DNA from: Sporomusaceae bacterium FL31
GTDB taxonomy: Bacteria; Bacillota; Negativicutes; DSM-1736; Dendrosporobacteraceae
Direction: 5' to 3'
NCBI GenBank assembly: GCA_003990955.1
Contig: BIFV01000008.1
Coordinates: 737,066 to 801,065, forward strand
Length of the DNA: 64,000 nt
Numbering within the stretch: the stretch's first letter is position 1; every line of letters starts with the position of its first letter. Below are positions 17,118-26,363 of this stretch, in pieces. The notes under the pieces were generated by a model that had not been told where the DNA came from, ran no database searches, and was given only the letters and a program-made list of their open reading frames with translations. The translations under genes were made by a program, and so were the position numbers.

Positions 17118-19774
17118 TGTCGAAATACGTTTACTTATTTAATGAGGGCAAAGCTGAAATGCGTTCACTGCTCGGCGGAAAAGGCGCCAATCTAGCCGAA
17201 ATGACCAACATCGGTCTGCCTGTACCTCCGGGAATGACAGTAACCACCGAAACTTGCCGTGAATATTATCGCTTAGACCGCAAGCTGCCTGAAGGCTTAG
17301 AGGAAGAAGTTAAGCGTAATCTTGCTGTCATCGAAGCCGCAACCGGGAAAAAATTTGGCGATGCAGCCAATCCGTTATTAGTTTCCGTACGTTCCGGGGC
17401 AGTCTTCTCGATGCCTGGCATGATGGACACCATTTTAAACCTTGGCTTAAATGAAGAAACAGCCAAAGGCTTGGCTCACAACACCAATAATCTGCGCTTT
17501 GCTTATGATGCTTATCGCCGCTTTATCCAAATGTTCTCCGATGTCGTATTGGAAATTCCTAAGCACTCCTTTGAGCATCTGCTCGTAGAGCAAAAAGAAG
17601 CTCAGGGCGTTACTTATGACCAAGAGTTGTCTGCCGAATCACTCAGAATCATCATTGACAATTATAAAGCACTGGTACAAAAAGAAATTGGCCGTCCGTT
17701 CCCTGAAAACCCATTGGAACAATTGTTCATGGCGGTTGAAGCCGTTTTCCATTCCTGGAACAATGACCGAGCCATTATTTACCGCAACCTGAATAAGATT
17801 GACCATGAGCTGGGAACAGCGGTGAATATTCAATCCATGGTTTTCGGCAACATGGGCAATGACTGCGGAACAGGCGTAGCCTTTACCCGCAATCCATCAA
17901 CTGGTGAAAGAGTACTCTATGGCGAATACTTGACCAACGCACAGGGTGAAGACGTTGTTGCCGGTATCCGCACACCTCAGCCAATCGCAAAATTACAGGC
18001 GGAAATGCCGGAAGTGTTTGAGCAATTTGCCCAAACAGCCGAAAAACTGGAAAAACACTACCGCAATATGCAGGATATTGAATTTACTATTGAAAAAGGC
18101 AAACTCTACATGCTGCAGACCCGTAACGGCAAACGGACAGCTCAAGCAGCGGTTAAAGTTGCACACGATATGTTTGTTGAAGGTCTTATCAGCCAGAAAG
18201 ACGCCATTTTGATGGTTGAACCAGGTCAACTTGACCAATTGCTGCACCGTCAAATTGACAGCTCTGCAACCCTGAATGTCCTGGCAAAAGGCTTGCCGGC
18301 ATCACCAGGAGCGGCTTCGGGTTCTGTCGTATTTGATGCGGACGAGGCTGAGCGGTTAGGCAAAGCCGGTCAGAAAGTCATGTTGGTGCGGATGGAAACC
18401 ACGCCTGATGACATTCACGGCATCATTGCCGCTCAAGGCATATTAACCAGTCGCGGCGGAATGACCAGCCATGCTGCGGTTGTTGCGCGGGGTATGGGAA
18501 AACCGTGCGTGTGCGGTTGTGAGGCCATTAAAGTGGACTACAATAATAAACAGTTTTCAGTAGGCAGTGTTGTCATCAAAGAAGGCGATCATATCTCCAT
18601 TGATGGCGCGACAGGCCGGGTTATCTTAGGCGACGTACCCATGAAAGATCCTGAGCTTTCACCAGAATATCTGGCCGTTCTTGGTTGGGCTGACGAATTG
18701 AAGCGACTGGATGTCCGCGCAAATGCCGATACTCCTGAAGATGCATTGAAAGCCCGTCAATTCGGTGCAACCGGCATTGGTTTGACGCGTACTGAGCATA
18801 TGTTTATGGCGCAAGACCGTCTGCCCTTTGTTCAAAAAATGATTTTGGCTGAAGACCTGGAAGAACGCCTGCAAGCCTTAGACCACTTGCTGCCTATGCA
18901 GGAAAGTGACTTCTACGGCATTCTTAAAGCCATGGAAGGCTATCCAGTCTGCATTCGCCTGCTTGATCCGCCACTGCATGAGTTCCTGCCAAGCCTTGAA
19001 GAACTGCTTGTTGAAACCACTGAACTCAAAACCCGCGGCAACGACCCTGTCTTGCTTGCCCAAAAAGAGTTCTTGCTCAAACAAGTGCGTAAGCTTCATG
19101 AATTTAACCCCATGCTGGGCCATCGCGGCTGCCGTCTGGGTATTACTTATCCGGAAGTTTATGAAATGCAAATGCGCGCGATCTTTAATGCCGCTGCCCG
19201 CTTAACGTCCGAAGGCTTCAAAGTACTGCCGGAGGTAGAAATTCCGCTCACAATTAGCAAAGCTGAAATGGTGTTCTTTAAAGAGCGCATTGACCGCATT
19301 GCTCAGGAAGTCATGACCCAGTTCGGAGTGACCTTCCATTACACGTCAGGAACCATGATTGAACTGCCGCGTGCTGCCCTGCTGGCTGACGAGCTGGCAG
19401 AAGCTGCTGAGTTCTTTAGCTTTGGCACCAACGACCTGACCCAAACCTGCCTGGGCTTCAGCCGCGACGATGCCGAAGGAAAGTTCCTGCCTCATTATCT
19501 AGAATCAAAAATTCTTAAAGAAAATCCTTTCGTAGTATTAGATCGCCAGGGTGTCGGCAAATTGATGCAAATGGCGGTTGAAGGCGGCCGTAAAACCCGC
19601 CCAGACATTGTAACAGGAATCTGCGGTGAACATGGCGGTGAACCGAGTTCAGTTGAGTTCTGCCATCAAATTGGTCTGGATTTTGTTAGCTGCTCGCCAT
19701 ACCGGGTTCCTATTGCTCGTTTAGCGGCCGCACAAGCTGCTGTCAGTGACGGCGAAAACTTTGGCACACGATAG
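17117..19774 (+). CDS. ppdK: Pyruvate, phosphate dikinase
   Basis: Interconverts pyruvate + ATP + Pi and PEP + AMP + PPi. The 885-aa length is typical. An N-terminal ATP-grasp domain (GGKGANLAEM near residue 20), the swivelling phosphohistidine domain with T450-S451-H452 in GGMTSHAAVVARGMGKPCVCG, and a C-terminal PEP/pyruvate TIM barrel (LGHRGCRLGI, FGTNDLTQTCLGFSRDD, GICGEHGG). Thr450 is the expected target of the regulatory protein encoded directly upstream. GTG start, overlapping the ppsR stop by one base, with AAGGGAG ahead. It is the last gene of the ccpN operon. Confidence 0.98.
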   Translation: MSKYVYLFNEGKAEMRSLLGGKGANLAEMTNIGLPVPPGMTVTTETCREYYRLDRKLPEGLEEEVKRNLAVIEAATGKKFGDAANPLLVSVRSGAVFSMPGMMDTILNLGLNEETAKGLAHNTNNLRFAYDAYRRFIQMFSDVVLEIPKHSFEHLLVEQKEAQGVTYDQELSAESLRIIIDNYKALVQKEIGRPFPENPLEQLFMAVEAVFHSWNNDRAIIYRNLNKIDHELGTAVNIQSMVFGNMGNDCGTGVAFTRNPSTGERVLYGEYLTNAQGEDVVAGIRTPQPIAKLQAEMPEVFEQFAQTAEKLEKHYRNMQDIEFTIEKGKLYMLQTRNGKRTAQAAVKVAHDMFVEGLISQKDAILMVEPGQLDQLLHRQIDSSATLNVLAKGLPASPGAASGSVVFDADEAERLGKAGQKVMLVRMETTPDDIHGIIAAQGILTSRGGMTSHAAVVARGMGKPCVCGCEAIKVDYNNKQFSVGSVVIKEGDHISIDGATGRVILGDVPMKDPELSPEYLAVLGWADELKRLDVRANADTPEDALKARQFGATGIGLTRTEHMFMAQDRLPFVQKMILAEDLEERLQALDHLLPMQESDFYGILKAMEGYPVCIRLLDPPLHEFLPSLEELLVETTELKTRGNDPVLLAQKEFLLKQVRKLHEFNPMLGHRGCRLGITYPEVYEMQMRAIFNAAARLTSEGFKVLPEVEIPLTISKAEMVFFKERIDRIAQEVMTQFGVTFHYTSGTMIELPRAALLADELAEAAEFFSFGTNDLTQTCLGFSRDDAEGKFLPHYLESKILKENPFVVLDRQGVGKLMQMAVEGGRKTRPDIVTGICGEHGGEPSSVEFCHQIGLDFVSCSPYRVPIARLAAAQAAVSDGENFGTR

Positions 19775-19792
19775 TTGATTGTATAACATCAA

Positions 19793-19827
19793 AAGAGGAG
19801 GCCTGATCATTGATCAGGCCTCCTCTT
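19793..19827. terminator. Strong terminator after ppdK
   Basis: AAGAGGAGGCCTGATCA / TGATCAGGCCTCCTCTT: a 17-bp perfect stem with a 1-base centre, T-rich on both sides, between convergent units. Confidence 0.9.
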
Positions 19828-19849
19828 CTATGTTGCACAGCTGGCTTTG

Positions 19850-20041
19850 CTAAGCTGTTTCCGGCTGTTTTTTTACACTCGGCTTGCGGCTGGTTCCTTT
19901 GCGTTTTTTTATTAATTTCTCGTGCAAAGTACTAATGAGTATTGCCAATAACATAAACCAATTCGCAACACTGGCATTGCCCTCATTGAGGTAGTATAAA
20001 CTAGCTGCCAGTGTCACCACTAAGAGATACCAAAATGTCAT
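19850..20041 (-). CDS. Small two-helix membrane protein, unknown
   Basis: A 63-aa protein with two hydrophobic segments (about 2-17 and 26-40) and a Lys/Arg-rich C-terminal tail (KLIKKRKGTSRKPSVKKQ). The ATG follows AGGAG with a 7-base gap, which supports it as a real gene. It lies downstream of the CYTH gene on the same strand. No family recognised; the basic tail would face the cytoplasm under the positive-inside rule. Confidence 0.6.
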   Translation of the reverse strand: MTFWYLLVVTLAASLYYLNEGNASVANWFMLLAILISTLHEKLIKKRKGTSRKPSVKKQPETA

Positions 20042-20065
20042 GAAGGTGCTCCTATCTATTTCTTG

Positions 20066-20974
20066 CTAGGAGGCATCTGCCTGTAAGGCAGCCGCCCAAA
20101 TCTTTAATAATAGCGGGATAGCTTGCTTGAAATCAGATGGCTTGTTTTGCTCTAAAGCGTGAATCCAACCAGCGATTTTGTGCTGAAAGCCAGCGTACAC
20201 CTCACTCACAGCCAGGGCTTGCTGCAGTTCCAAAAGAATAGCCAGCTGCTGACTATTCTGCTCATGCAGGCCGCTTTCCCACTGATCATACAGCAAATTT
20301 AACAGGATATAAACACGGCCAATTAGACTGTCATCCGCTTCGGTTTGTTCCTCAGACACGGCCTTCCCGGCCAGCATTAATCCTCGCGCAAATTTGCTGC
20401 GCGGCTCCAATACCAGGGCAAAGCGTTCAGCCAGCTTAGCTCCTGCCAATAAGAGTTCGGCAGTACTGCCTGTCTTTAGTTCCAGCTCGATTTCCGAGAT
20501 GGCTGATTGCTTGTCACTAGCAATGATTTCGCCGCGGTCGGCGGCCACTTCAATGGTGCTGCCATGGCTGTCAATCACCAGCACGTCGCGTGTAAACCGA
20601 GTAATCAAGAGCGCGTGAAGCGGATCCGGAGTGAGCGCTTGCTGAAGAATGCCGTACCCGGAGAAAACACTTAAATCAGGCTCAGGACCGCCTACAAGTT
20701 CATTAACCTCCAACCGGCTATGCAGACCGCCTTCTGAGCTGCCGCCCCCTTTAATAGTGGCAACCCACTTTTCATTTTCACGGCGAATGCGATAGGCCAA
20801 GCCAGCCTGACGCAGCTTGCCATCCACGGTATCATAATACCGCGCTTCCAAGCACTCCTGCTTGGCTGATCCAGAAATTTTCGCATCACCAAAGACATCC
20901 CATTGCAGTATTTCCGGCCACTTGTCGGCCTCTATAACCTGTAATTTCAATTCAATTTCCTGATGATTTGCCAC
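20066..20974 (-). CDS. CYTH-domain protein (triphosphate-binding tunnel family)
   Basis: A 302-aa protein. The N-terminal CYTH domain (about 4-195) has the signature EIELKLQV (ExExK) and paired basic and acidic strands (YRIRRENEKWVATIKG, EIELELKTG). This family includes inorganic triphosphatases and class IV adenylate cyclases. The last 100 residues are helical and resemble a short CHAD-like region, as in YgiF-type proteins, but too short for a full CHAD domain. GTG start at 20974 with GGAGGT 7 bases before. Triphosphatase activity is the most likely role. Confidence 0.85.
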   Translation of the reverse strand: MANHQEIELKLQVIEADKWPEILQWDVFGDAKISGSAKQECLEARYYDTVDGKLRQAGLAYRIRRENEKWVATIKGGGSSEGGLHSRLEVNELVGGPEPDLSVFSGYGILQQALTPDPLHALLITRFTRDVLVIDSHGSTIEVAADRGEIIASDKQSAISEIELELKTGSTAELLLAGAKLAERFALVLEPRSKFARGLMLAGKAVSEEQTEADDSLIGRVYILLNLLYDQWESGLHEQNSQQLAILLELQQALAVSEVYAGFQHKIAGWIHALEQNKPSDFKQAIPLLLKIWAAALQADAS

Positions 20975-20989
20975 ACAGCAACCTCCGTT

Positions 20990-21601
20990 TCATAGGCTTA
21001 ACAACAGATAGGCTGCACTAAGCCACATAATGACTGCCGATATTCGATTAATCCCCTGGATGAGTTTGCCTGAGCGATCCGAAGACCGCACCAGTTTCCC
21101 GGCTATAGCCAAGAAGCAAAACCAGATCCAAGACACCAGAATACAGGCTGCGACAAAAGCAGTTTTCGCTGTTCCAGCATAAGAAAGTGAACTGGTGCCA
21201 ATCACCCCGATGGTGTCCATAATGGCGTGAGGATTAAGGAGTGAAACCGACACAGCAAAAATAATCTGCCGCTTGATTGTCCAGCTTGCTGCGTCCTGTT
21301 GATCGGTAATAGGCTTCTGGGTTGTATTCCAGGTGAGCCAGCCTGCATAAAGCAGAAAAACCACTCCAACACTGATTAAACCGGTCTTCACCCAGGCAAT
21401 AGATAATACCAGAACCGAAACGCCCCCAACAGCCAGTAAAATCAACAGGGTGTCACATAGGGAAGCGGCAATGACTGCTGGTAACACTCTGGCTGCCGTG
21501 GGCTGAACAGCCCCTTGATTGAACACAAAAACATTCTGAACTCCTAACGGTAGTATGAGTCCTAATGCTAAAATAACACCATGAATAAATGCAAGAATCA
21601 T
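20990..21601 (-). CDS. LysE/ArgO-type amino-acid exporter
   Basis: A 203-aa inner-membrane protein with about six hydrophobic segments. The N-terminal LILPLGVQNVFVFNQGA is characteristic of the LysE/ArgO branch, and SLLNPHAIMDTIGVIG is the second conserved Asn-Pro motif. Likely exports basic amino acids; the actual substrate cannot be told from sequence. The start ATG overlaps the stop of the upstream diguanylate cyclase gene (ATGA), so the two are translationally coupled, an unexpected pairing. Confidence 0.88.
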   Translation of the reverse strand: MILAFIHGVILALGLILPLGVQNVFVFNQGAVQPTAARVLPAVIAASLCDTLLILLAVGGVSVLVLSIAWVKTGLISVGVVFLLYAGWLTWNTTQKPITDQQDAASWTIKRQIIFAVSVSLLNPHAIMDTIGVIGTSSLSYAGTAKTAFVAACILVSWIWFCFLAIAGKLVRSSDRSGKLIQGINRISAVIMWLSAAYLLLSL

Positions 21602-24174
21602 TGGTCATCCTTTAATTTCTTTATCGTATTTTTATCATTGTACATATTAAAATCAGCCTCTTTAATCAACTCATTCGGCGAAACAGTTGAGCCGGGTACA
21701 TATTGAGCAAAACCACGGCTGACACTGACCTGAAAGCAATTGGCATGATTGGCATTATAAGCCTGAATGTCGTCGTCAATTCTTTCCCAAGTCAATTCAG
21801 CCTGAGTCAAATTACAAGCTGGAAATATGATTAAGAATTCATCGCCACCCAGCCGGCAAAGAATATCAGATTTCCGTAATGCTGACTTCAAGATGTGGCT
21901 GACGGCTTCAATAAGCCGGTCACCCTCATTATGACCACACTGATCATTGACTTTTTTCAGGTCATTGACATCGACAAAACAAATGGTGCATTTTCTGCCT
22001 GTACGATCAGCTAAAGCCAATTGTTCCTCTAGAAATAGCAGCCCAGTGCGGCGATTCAGCACACCAGTCATGGTATCGGTAGTGGCGTAGACCTGCAGTT
22101 CCTCTTCAACCTTCTTACGTCTGGTAATATTCACATAAAGCAAGCAAATGGCGACTACCAGTGTGATGATAAATAAGCCTACACCCCATACCAGCGCCTT
22201 ATATTGCTCATAAAAAGTAATCGGCTGATTGACAATCAAACTGCCATCCGGTATTTTCTTGGGATCAACCTTAAATCTAAGTAACTGATTATAGTCAAAA
22301 ATATAGCTGTTAGGGCTTTCACGAACAACGGGAATATTCCCCGGACTCTCCCCTTCAAGGATCCGTGAAACCATTTTGGCTGCTAACTCGCCTTGCGAAT
22401 ATCCATTGGTCAGCAAACCGCCGACAATGCCATGCCCAAGATAAAAATCCCACAACCCATAGATGGGGACTTTAGCCTGCTGCGAAATTAACTCAACACT
22501 TTCTTCATAAGAAAAAATGTTGTTTGATTTATCCTGATTGAAGGTCAATAACAAAATGATGCTATCGGCAGGAAGTTGAGTCACTTTTTCTTGAACGGCC
22601 GACATATTTAAATCTTCCAGCAAGATAAAATTAATCCCCCGCGCGGCAAACTCCGGCATACTTGCCTGCAGTAAGCGTTTATTACTTTCGCCTACTGCCG
22701 TATTGTCATTAACAACCACAATATTTTTAGTATCCGGGTGCAGCTTTAGCGCAACATTAATGGTACCGGCTATATCGATGTTCTCCACAATACCGGTCAG
22801 CCAATCACTATAGCCGGCAAATTCCTGCTCTTCAAAATTATTAACACCACAAAAAACCACTGGCGTGTTCGGAAAAAGCTCCTGTTTATAAGTCAAAATA
22901 AAATCATACGCAATATCATCCGCCACAATGACTGCATCGAACTTCTTATTGCTGTATTTATATTTGTAAATGTCGTGTAATTTTTGCAGGTACTCAGGAC
23001 TGGTGTTGCGCTTGGCATCCATATAGTCTAAGTAACATTCGATGTTTTTGTTCTCACCTAAAACCGATTTAATTCCGGCATCAATATTCTGAACCCAAAC
23101 CATGTCCGGATGATAAGAATTTAGAATCAGCACTTGCTTTTTATTGGTATAGGACTGATTAATGATAATACTATTTTCCGGCAATTGAGCCTTGCGAATC
23201 CCATAACGCTCCATTTGCATTTCATCAAACATCATTCGATTTGCAGTATCCTTCGCTACAGGAATGGCGGCTGGCTGTTCACCATTTAAAATACTAAGCG
23301 CCATTTTAGCAGCTAACGACCCTTGGGAATACCCGCTGGTAAGCATGCCGCCCACAATGCCGTGCCCTAAATAAAAATCCCAAACCCCATATACGGGAAC
23401 ACTGCTCTTATTCGATATTAAAGAGATACTCTCATCATAATCAAAATAATTTCCCGCAATATCCTGAAAAAACACCAGAAACAGCACTAAACTATTGTCA
23501 GGCAGTTGCTGCACTTTGGCTTGAATTTCGGGCATACTCAAATCTTCCCAGGAAATAAAATTAACATTGGGAAATTCGCTGGTCACATCGATCAAGGTTC
23601 TGTGGACACCTTGTCCGGTGATGGTCTTGTCATTAATAATATACACGTTTTTTGTCGCCGGATGAATGGCCAGTGCTGTTTGGAGGGTAGTGCGGATGTC
23701 ATACATTTCGACTACGCCAGTGAAAACATTCCGTTCACTGAGCATGCCATCTTCGAAATAATTGACACCGCAAAACACAATCGGCGTATTCGGAAACAGT
23801 TCTTGATGAAACTGCTCGAGAAACTGAAAAGCAGCATCATCAGAACAGATGATGACGTCAAATTTTTTGTCCCGAAACTTATATTTATAAATTTCGTATA
23901 GTTTATTCAGATAGGCGTCATCCGCAGATATCCGCTTTGTATCCATATCCTCAACTAAGACATTGAAGCTTTGCGAATTAGGCCCTAAGACCGAAGAAAT
24001 ACCTTCTAAAATATTATCAGTCCATTTATAGCCTTTATGGTAAGAATTCAATATCAGGATGTTTTTTTTGACATAGATGCGTTCAGCGAATGCCAAGCTA
24101 CTGGCAATCAACATAACGCCTACCGCTATCGCTATTAAACCAATGCTAAATTTGCGTGTTTTCGCTGACTGCAT
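21598..24174 (-). CDS. Membrane diguanylate cyclase with two tandem ABC-binding-protein-like sensor domains
   Basis: An 858-aa protein. Signal/TM helix at about 9-30, then two copies of an extracytoplasmic domain of the ABC_sub_bind type (about 38-340 and 345-645). Each has ILNSYH, ELFPNTP-VFCGVN, and a WDFYLGHGIVGG-LT-GYSQG motif. TM helix at about 665-690, then GGDEF (about 710-855) with RLGGDEF and an RxxD inhibitory site (RKSD) 5 residues before. It therefore probably makes c-di-GMP in response to a periplasmic ligand and is product-inhibited. ATG with GAAGGTG before it. Overlaps the lysE gene by 4 bases. Confidence 0.92.
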   Translation of the reverse strand: MQSAKTRKFSIGLIAIAVGVMLIASSLAFAERIYVKKNILILNSYHKGYKWTDNILEGISSVLGPNSQSFNVLVEDMDTKRISADDAYLNKLYEIYKYKFRDKKFDVIICSDDAAFQFLEQFHQELFPNTPIVFCGVNYFEDGMLSERNVFTGVVEMYDIRTTLQTALAIHPATKNVYIINDKTITGQGVHRTLIDVTSEFPNVNFISWEDLSMPEIQAKVQQLPDNSLVLFLVFFQDIAGNYFDYDESISLISNKSSVPVYGVWDFYLGHGIVGGMLTSGYSQGSLAAKMALSILNGEQPAAIPVAKDTANRMMFDEMQMERYGIRKAQLPENSIIINQSYTNKKQVLILNSYHPDMVWVQNIDAGIKSVLGENKNIECYLDYMDAKRNTSPEYLQKLHDIYKYKYSNKKFDAVIVADDIAYDFILTYKQELFPNTPVVFCGVNNFEEQEFAGYSDWLTGIVENIDIAGTINVALKLHPDTKNIVVVNDNTAVGESNKRLLQASMPEFAARGINFILLEDLNMSAVQEKVTQLPADSIILLLTFNQDKSNNIFSYEESVELISQQAKVPIYGLWDFYLGHGIVGGLLTNGYSQGELAAKMVSRILEGESPGNIPVVRESPNSYIFDYNQLLRFKVDPKKIPDGSLIVNQPITFYEQYKALVWGVGLFIITLVVAICLLYVNITRRKKVEEELQVYATTDTMTGVLNRRTGLLFLEEQLALADRTGRKCTICFVDVNDLKKVNDQCGHNEGDRLIEAVSHILKSALRKSDILCRLGGDEFLIIFPACNLTQAELTWERIDDDIQAYNANHANCFQVSVSRGFAQYVPGSTVSPNELIKEADFNMYNDKNTIKKLKDDQ

Positions 24175-24296
24175 ATAGAGTCACCTTCAATTTTCAACGT
24201 TACTCATATTGAAAATATACGCTAAATTCTTACCAATATCCTGCAAAGCTGTAAGAATTTACAGTATCAGAGGTGTAGGATTAAAATCGCATGCAA

Positions 24297-24327
24297 AAAA
24301 CCTGCTGACAAACTAGTCAGCAGGTTT
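24297..24327. terminator. Terminator between unknown gene and diguanylate cyclase
   Basis: AAACCTGCTGAC / GTCAGCAGGTTT, a 12-bp stem with loop AAACTA. It lies downstream of the minus-strand gene ending at 24367 and upstream of the cyclase gene. Confidence 0.8.
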
Positions 24328-24366
24328 CTTAGTAGTTTTGTAAACCTCAGTCAATATTATGTTATC

Positions 24367-25032
24367 TTAACGACTGATACTGTGTTTATTAAATTGATCC
24401 CCTTTAGTAGTATCTGCAATTTGATGATATGAGAAATCTTTATTCGCTGCTTTCACAAAGGCTGTGAGCCATTCTTTATAGCAGGTTTTCATCGTAGCAG
24501 CAGCCACTCCGGCTTTTTTCCAATTGCCAGCCTGCAGACACTCGCCACTTTGCCAAACTACCTGCTCGGCTGAGTTTTCAACCAGGGTATCCGCTTGGTC
24601 ACACGGCATGCCATTCAGGTAATAATCCTGCAGCGCTTGATAGATGCCATCAGCCTGATCAAGCCGATATTTGCCTTGCTCTTTCGCGTGACCGCCGCAG
24701 ATTGCACCATGCTCGGCATACGCACTTTCGACGATATCTTGACCGGCCGAACTGCAAGTATCAATCAGCTCTTTAATAAAAGCGGCTTCACGGGTCTCGG
24801 CAATGTTAATTTGGCGCTGCAGCCAACCATGAATGTTTGACTGGTCAATGACATCAATGAGATCTACATCAGCCAGTGGCTGACCGTAGCTTTGCCAAAC
24901 CTGTTCCCTAAGTTCTTCGGCCGTAGTGCCGCACATGGCCTCAGCTTTCTCATAGATGAGCTGTTCGCGTTCAATCACCCGACGGATTTTGTTGTAAAGC
25001 CAGTAATGAATATGTCCCAAAAATGCACTCAT
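24367..25032 (-). CDS. Conserved-looking helical protein, unknown, cotranscribed with a siroheme reductase
   Basis: A 221-aa soluble, mostly helical protein; not recognised. It has several Cys (CGTTAEEL, TCSSAGQD, AICGGHAKEQGKY, GMPCDQAD, SGECLQAG, KTCYKEW) and His in the N-terminal HIHYWLYNKI, which could bind iron or heme. The start ATG follows AAAGGAGG with an 8-base gap. It lies 16 bases downstream of the reductase-like gene at 25049 in the same direction and ends at a terminator, so it is probably the second gene of a two-gene unit and may serve that reductase. Confidence 0.65.
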   Translation of the reverse strand: MSAFLGHIHYWLYNKIRRVIEREQLIYEKAEAMCGTTAEELREQVWQSYGQPLADVDLIDVIDQSNIHGWLQRQINIAETREAAFIKELIDTCSSAGQDIVESAYAEHGAICGGHAKEQGKYRLDQADGIYQALQDYYLNGMPCDQADTLVENSAEQVVWQSGECLQAGNWKKAGVAAATMKTCYKEWLTAFVKAANKDFSYHQIADTTKGDQFNKHSISR

Positions 25033-25048
25033 TGTGATGTGCCTCCTT

Positions 25049-26005
25049 TTATATAACTTTATTTAATGCAGCTACAAGCTCGCTTACATTAAGGCCATGA
25101 ATTTCTGCGGCCTTAGCCACTGGTTCCCCAGTTGATGATGGGCAGCCAAGACAGCCCATGCCATAAGAACGCAATACCGGAATGGTTTGAGGATAGACTC
25201 TGATAATATCACTAATGACACTGTCAGCCGTGATCTTGTCACCAAGCACCAAAGTGCCTTCAGTCAAGCCGCCCGGAATGGGAACTAGCTTCTCACCCAT
25301 TGCTGATTGCGGTTTTTCAGGCTGGCTGGTTTGACTGACTTTGCCATAAAACTCGGCTAACACATCAGCCTGGAATTTTTTAAAGCCAATGCGGTCAATA
25401 AACTGTCCGATCCGTTCAATGTCAGCATTCTTCTCGTAATAGCGCAAAATGATGGCAACAATGTTCAGCGCTTCCTCTTCGGTCAGCCCTTCAATAAGCT
25501 TATCGGCTAAACGGGGATGTGAGCCAGCCGTTCCGCCCACATAGACGTCCCAGCCTTCATCGGTAGCCATCAAGCCCACATCTTTGACATGGATTTCAGC
25601 ACATGAATTCGGGCAGCCTGCCACCCCCAGTTTAATGCGGGAAGGCATTTCTTTTTTATGATAGAGCTTATCCAGTTCCATTCCTAATTTGATGCTGTCT
25701 CTTTTACCGCGCTTGCAGAAGATACTGCCAGGGCATATTTTTACACTGCGCACACAGTTGGCAAAGCCCAAGGAAGGCTGCATCCCCAAGTCATCCCATA
25801 CATGCTCAATATCTTCGGCCTTCAGTCCGGTAATCATAATACGCTGAGCCGAGGTTAATTTTAAGACACCATGATATTTCTCAGCAACATCAGCGTACTT
25901 GCGCATAGCATCAGGCTTTATAAATCCTCCTGGTAAATGAGGGGTTATTGCATAGGTTTTCTTTCCGTCGCGTATTTTTTGTAAATTGGCACCTTTTGGC
26001 AGCAT
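25049..26005 (-). CDS. Nitrite/sulfite reductase-like siroheme/4Fe-4S protein with C-terminal DUF1858
   Basis: A 318-aa protein. It has a single nitrite/sulfite reductase half: ferredoxin-like fold (about 15-85; KLTSAQRIMITGL), then the siroheme and cluster Cys ligands (CVRSVKICPG-IFCKRG and GVAGCPNSCAEI). The C-terminal 60 residues match DUF1858 (ADSVISDII-YPQTIPVLRSYGMGCLGCPSS), which binds metal or clusters in redox proteins. It is half the length of assimilatory NirA, as seen in anaerobic reductases. Start: ATG behind GGAGGT (8-base gap); the longer frame to 26086 is not supported. Confidence 0.85.
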   Translation of the reverse strand: MLPKGANLQKIRDGKKTYAITPHLPGGFIKPDAMRKYADVAEKYHGVLKLTSAQRIMITGLKAEDIEHVWDDLGMQPSLGFANCVRSVKICPGSIFCKRGKRDSIKLGMELDKLYHKKEMPSRIKLGVAGCPNSCAEIHVKDVGLMATDEGWDVYVGGTAGSHPRLADKLIEGLTEEEALNIVAIILRYYEKNADIERIGQFIDRIGFKKFQADVLAEFYGKVSQTSQPEKPQSAMGEKLVPIPGGLTEGTLVLGDKITADSVISDIIRVYPQTIPVLRSYGMGCLGCPSSTGEPVAKAAEIHGLNVSELVAALNKVI

Positions 26006-26363
26006 AGCGGCGCACCTCCTAGATTTCTTACTCTTATAATACCCGCTTTCAATCGTTTTCACTGTGATATAAATCAACTGAAACAAAATTTTTATAAATA
26101 CCCAGAATGAAGCAGAACACCCGCGGCAATAGCAAGACTTCCTAATATTACCCGCAGTTTATTTTCCGGCCGAACGTTACTATAAATAGCATCATTTCGA
26201 CCCTTTATCGGACAAACTGTTACATTTTTAAAATAAAATAACACATATGATTCCACTTATAAGTAATTTTAATAATTATATTAGCATCACTTATTTCCAC
26301 TATAAAAGTTAGTATGCTAAACTCCAATAATAAGTATTTTGTATTAAGACACATGGAGGAATT
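26006..26363. other. Divergent AT-rich intergenic region, reductase / xpt
   Basis: No gene. Contains three CACTTAT/CACTATA-like words near 26253, 26286 and 26299. No purine riboswitch core was found ahead of xpt. Confidence 0.3.

Noticed and set aside
26100..26363. Purine riboswitch ahead of xpt
   Set aside because: The conserved loops (TATAATCC..., GTCTACC...) are not present; only AT-rich DNA with a good ribosome site.
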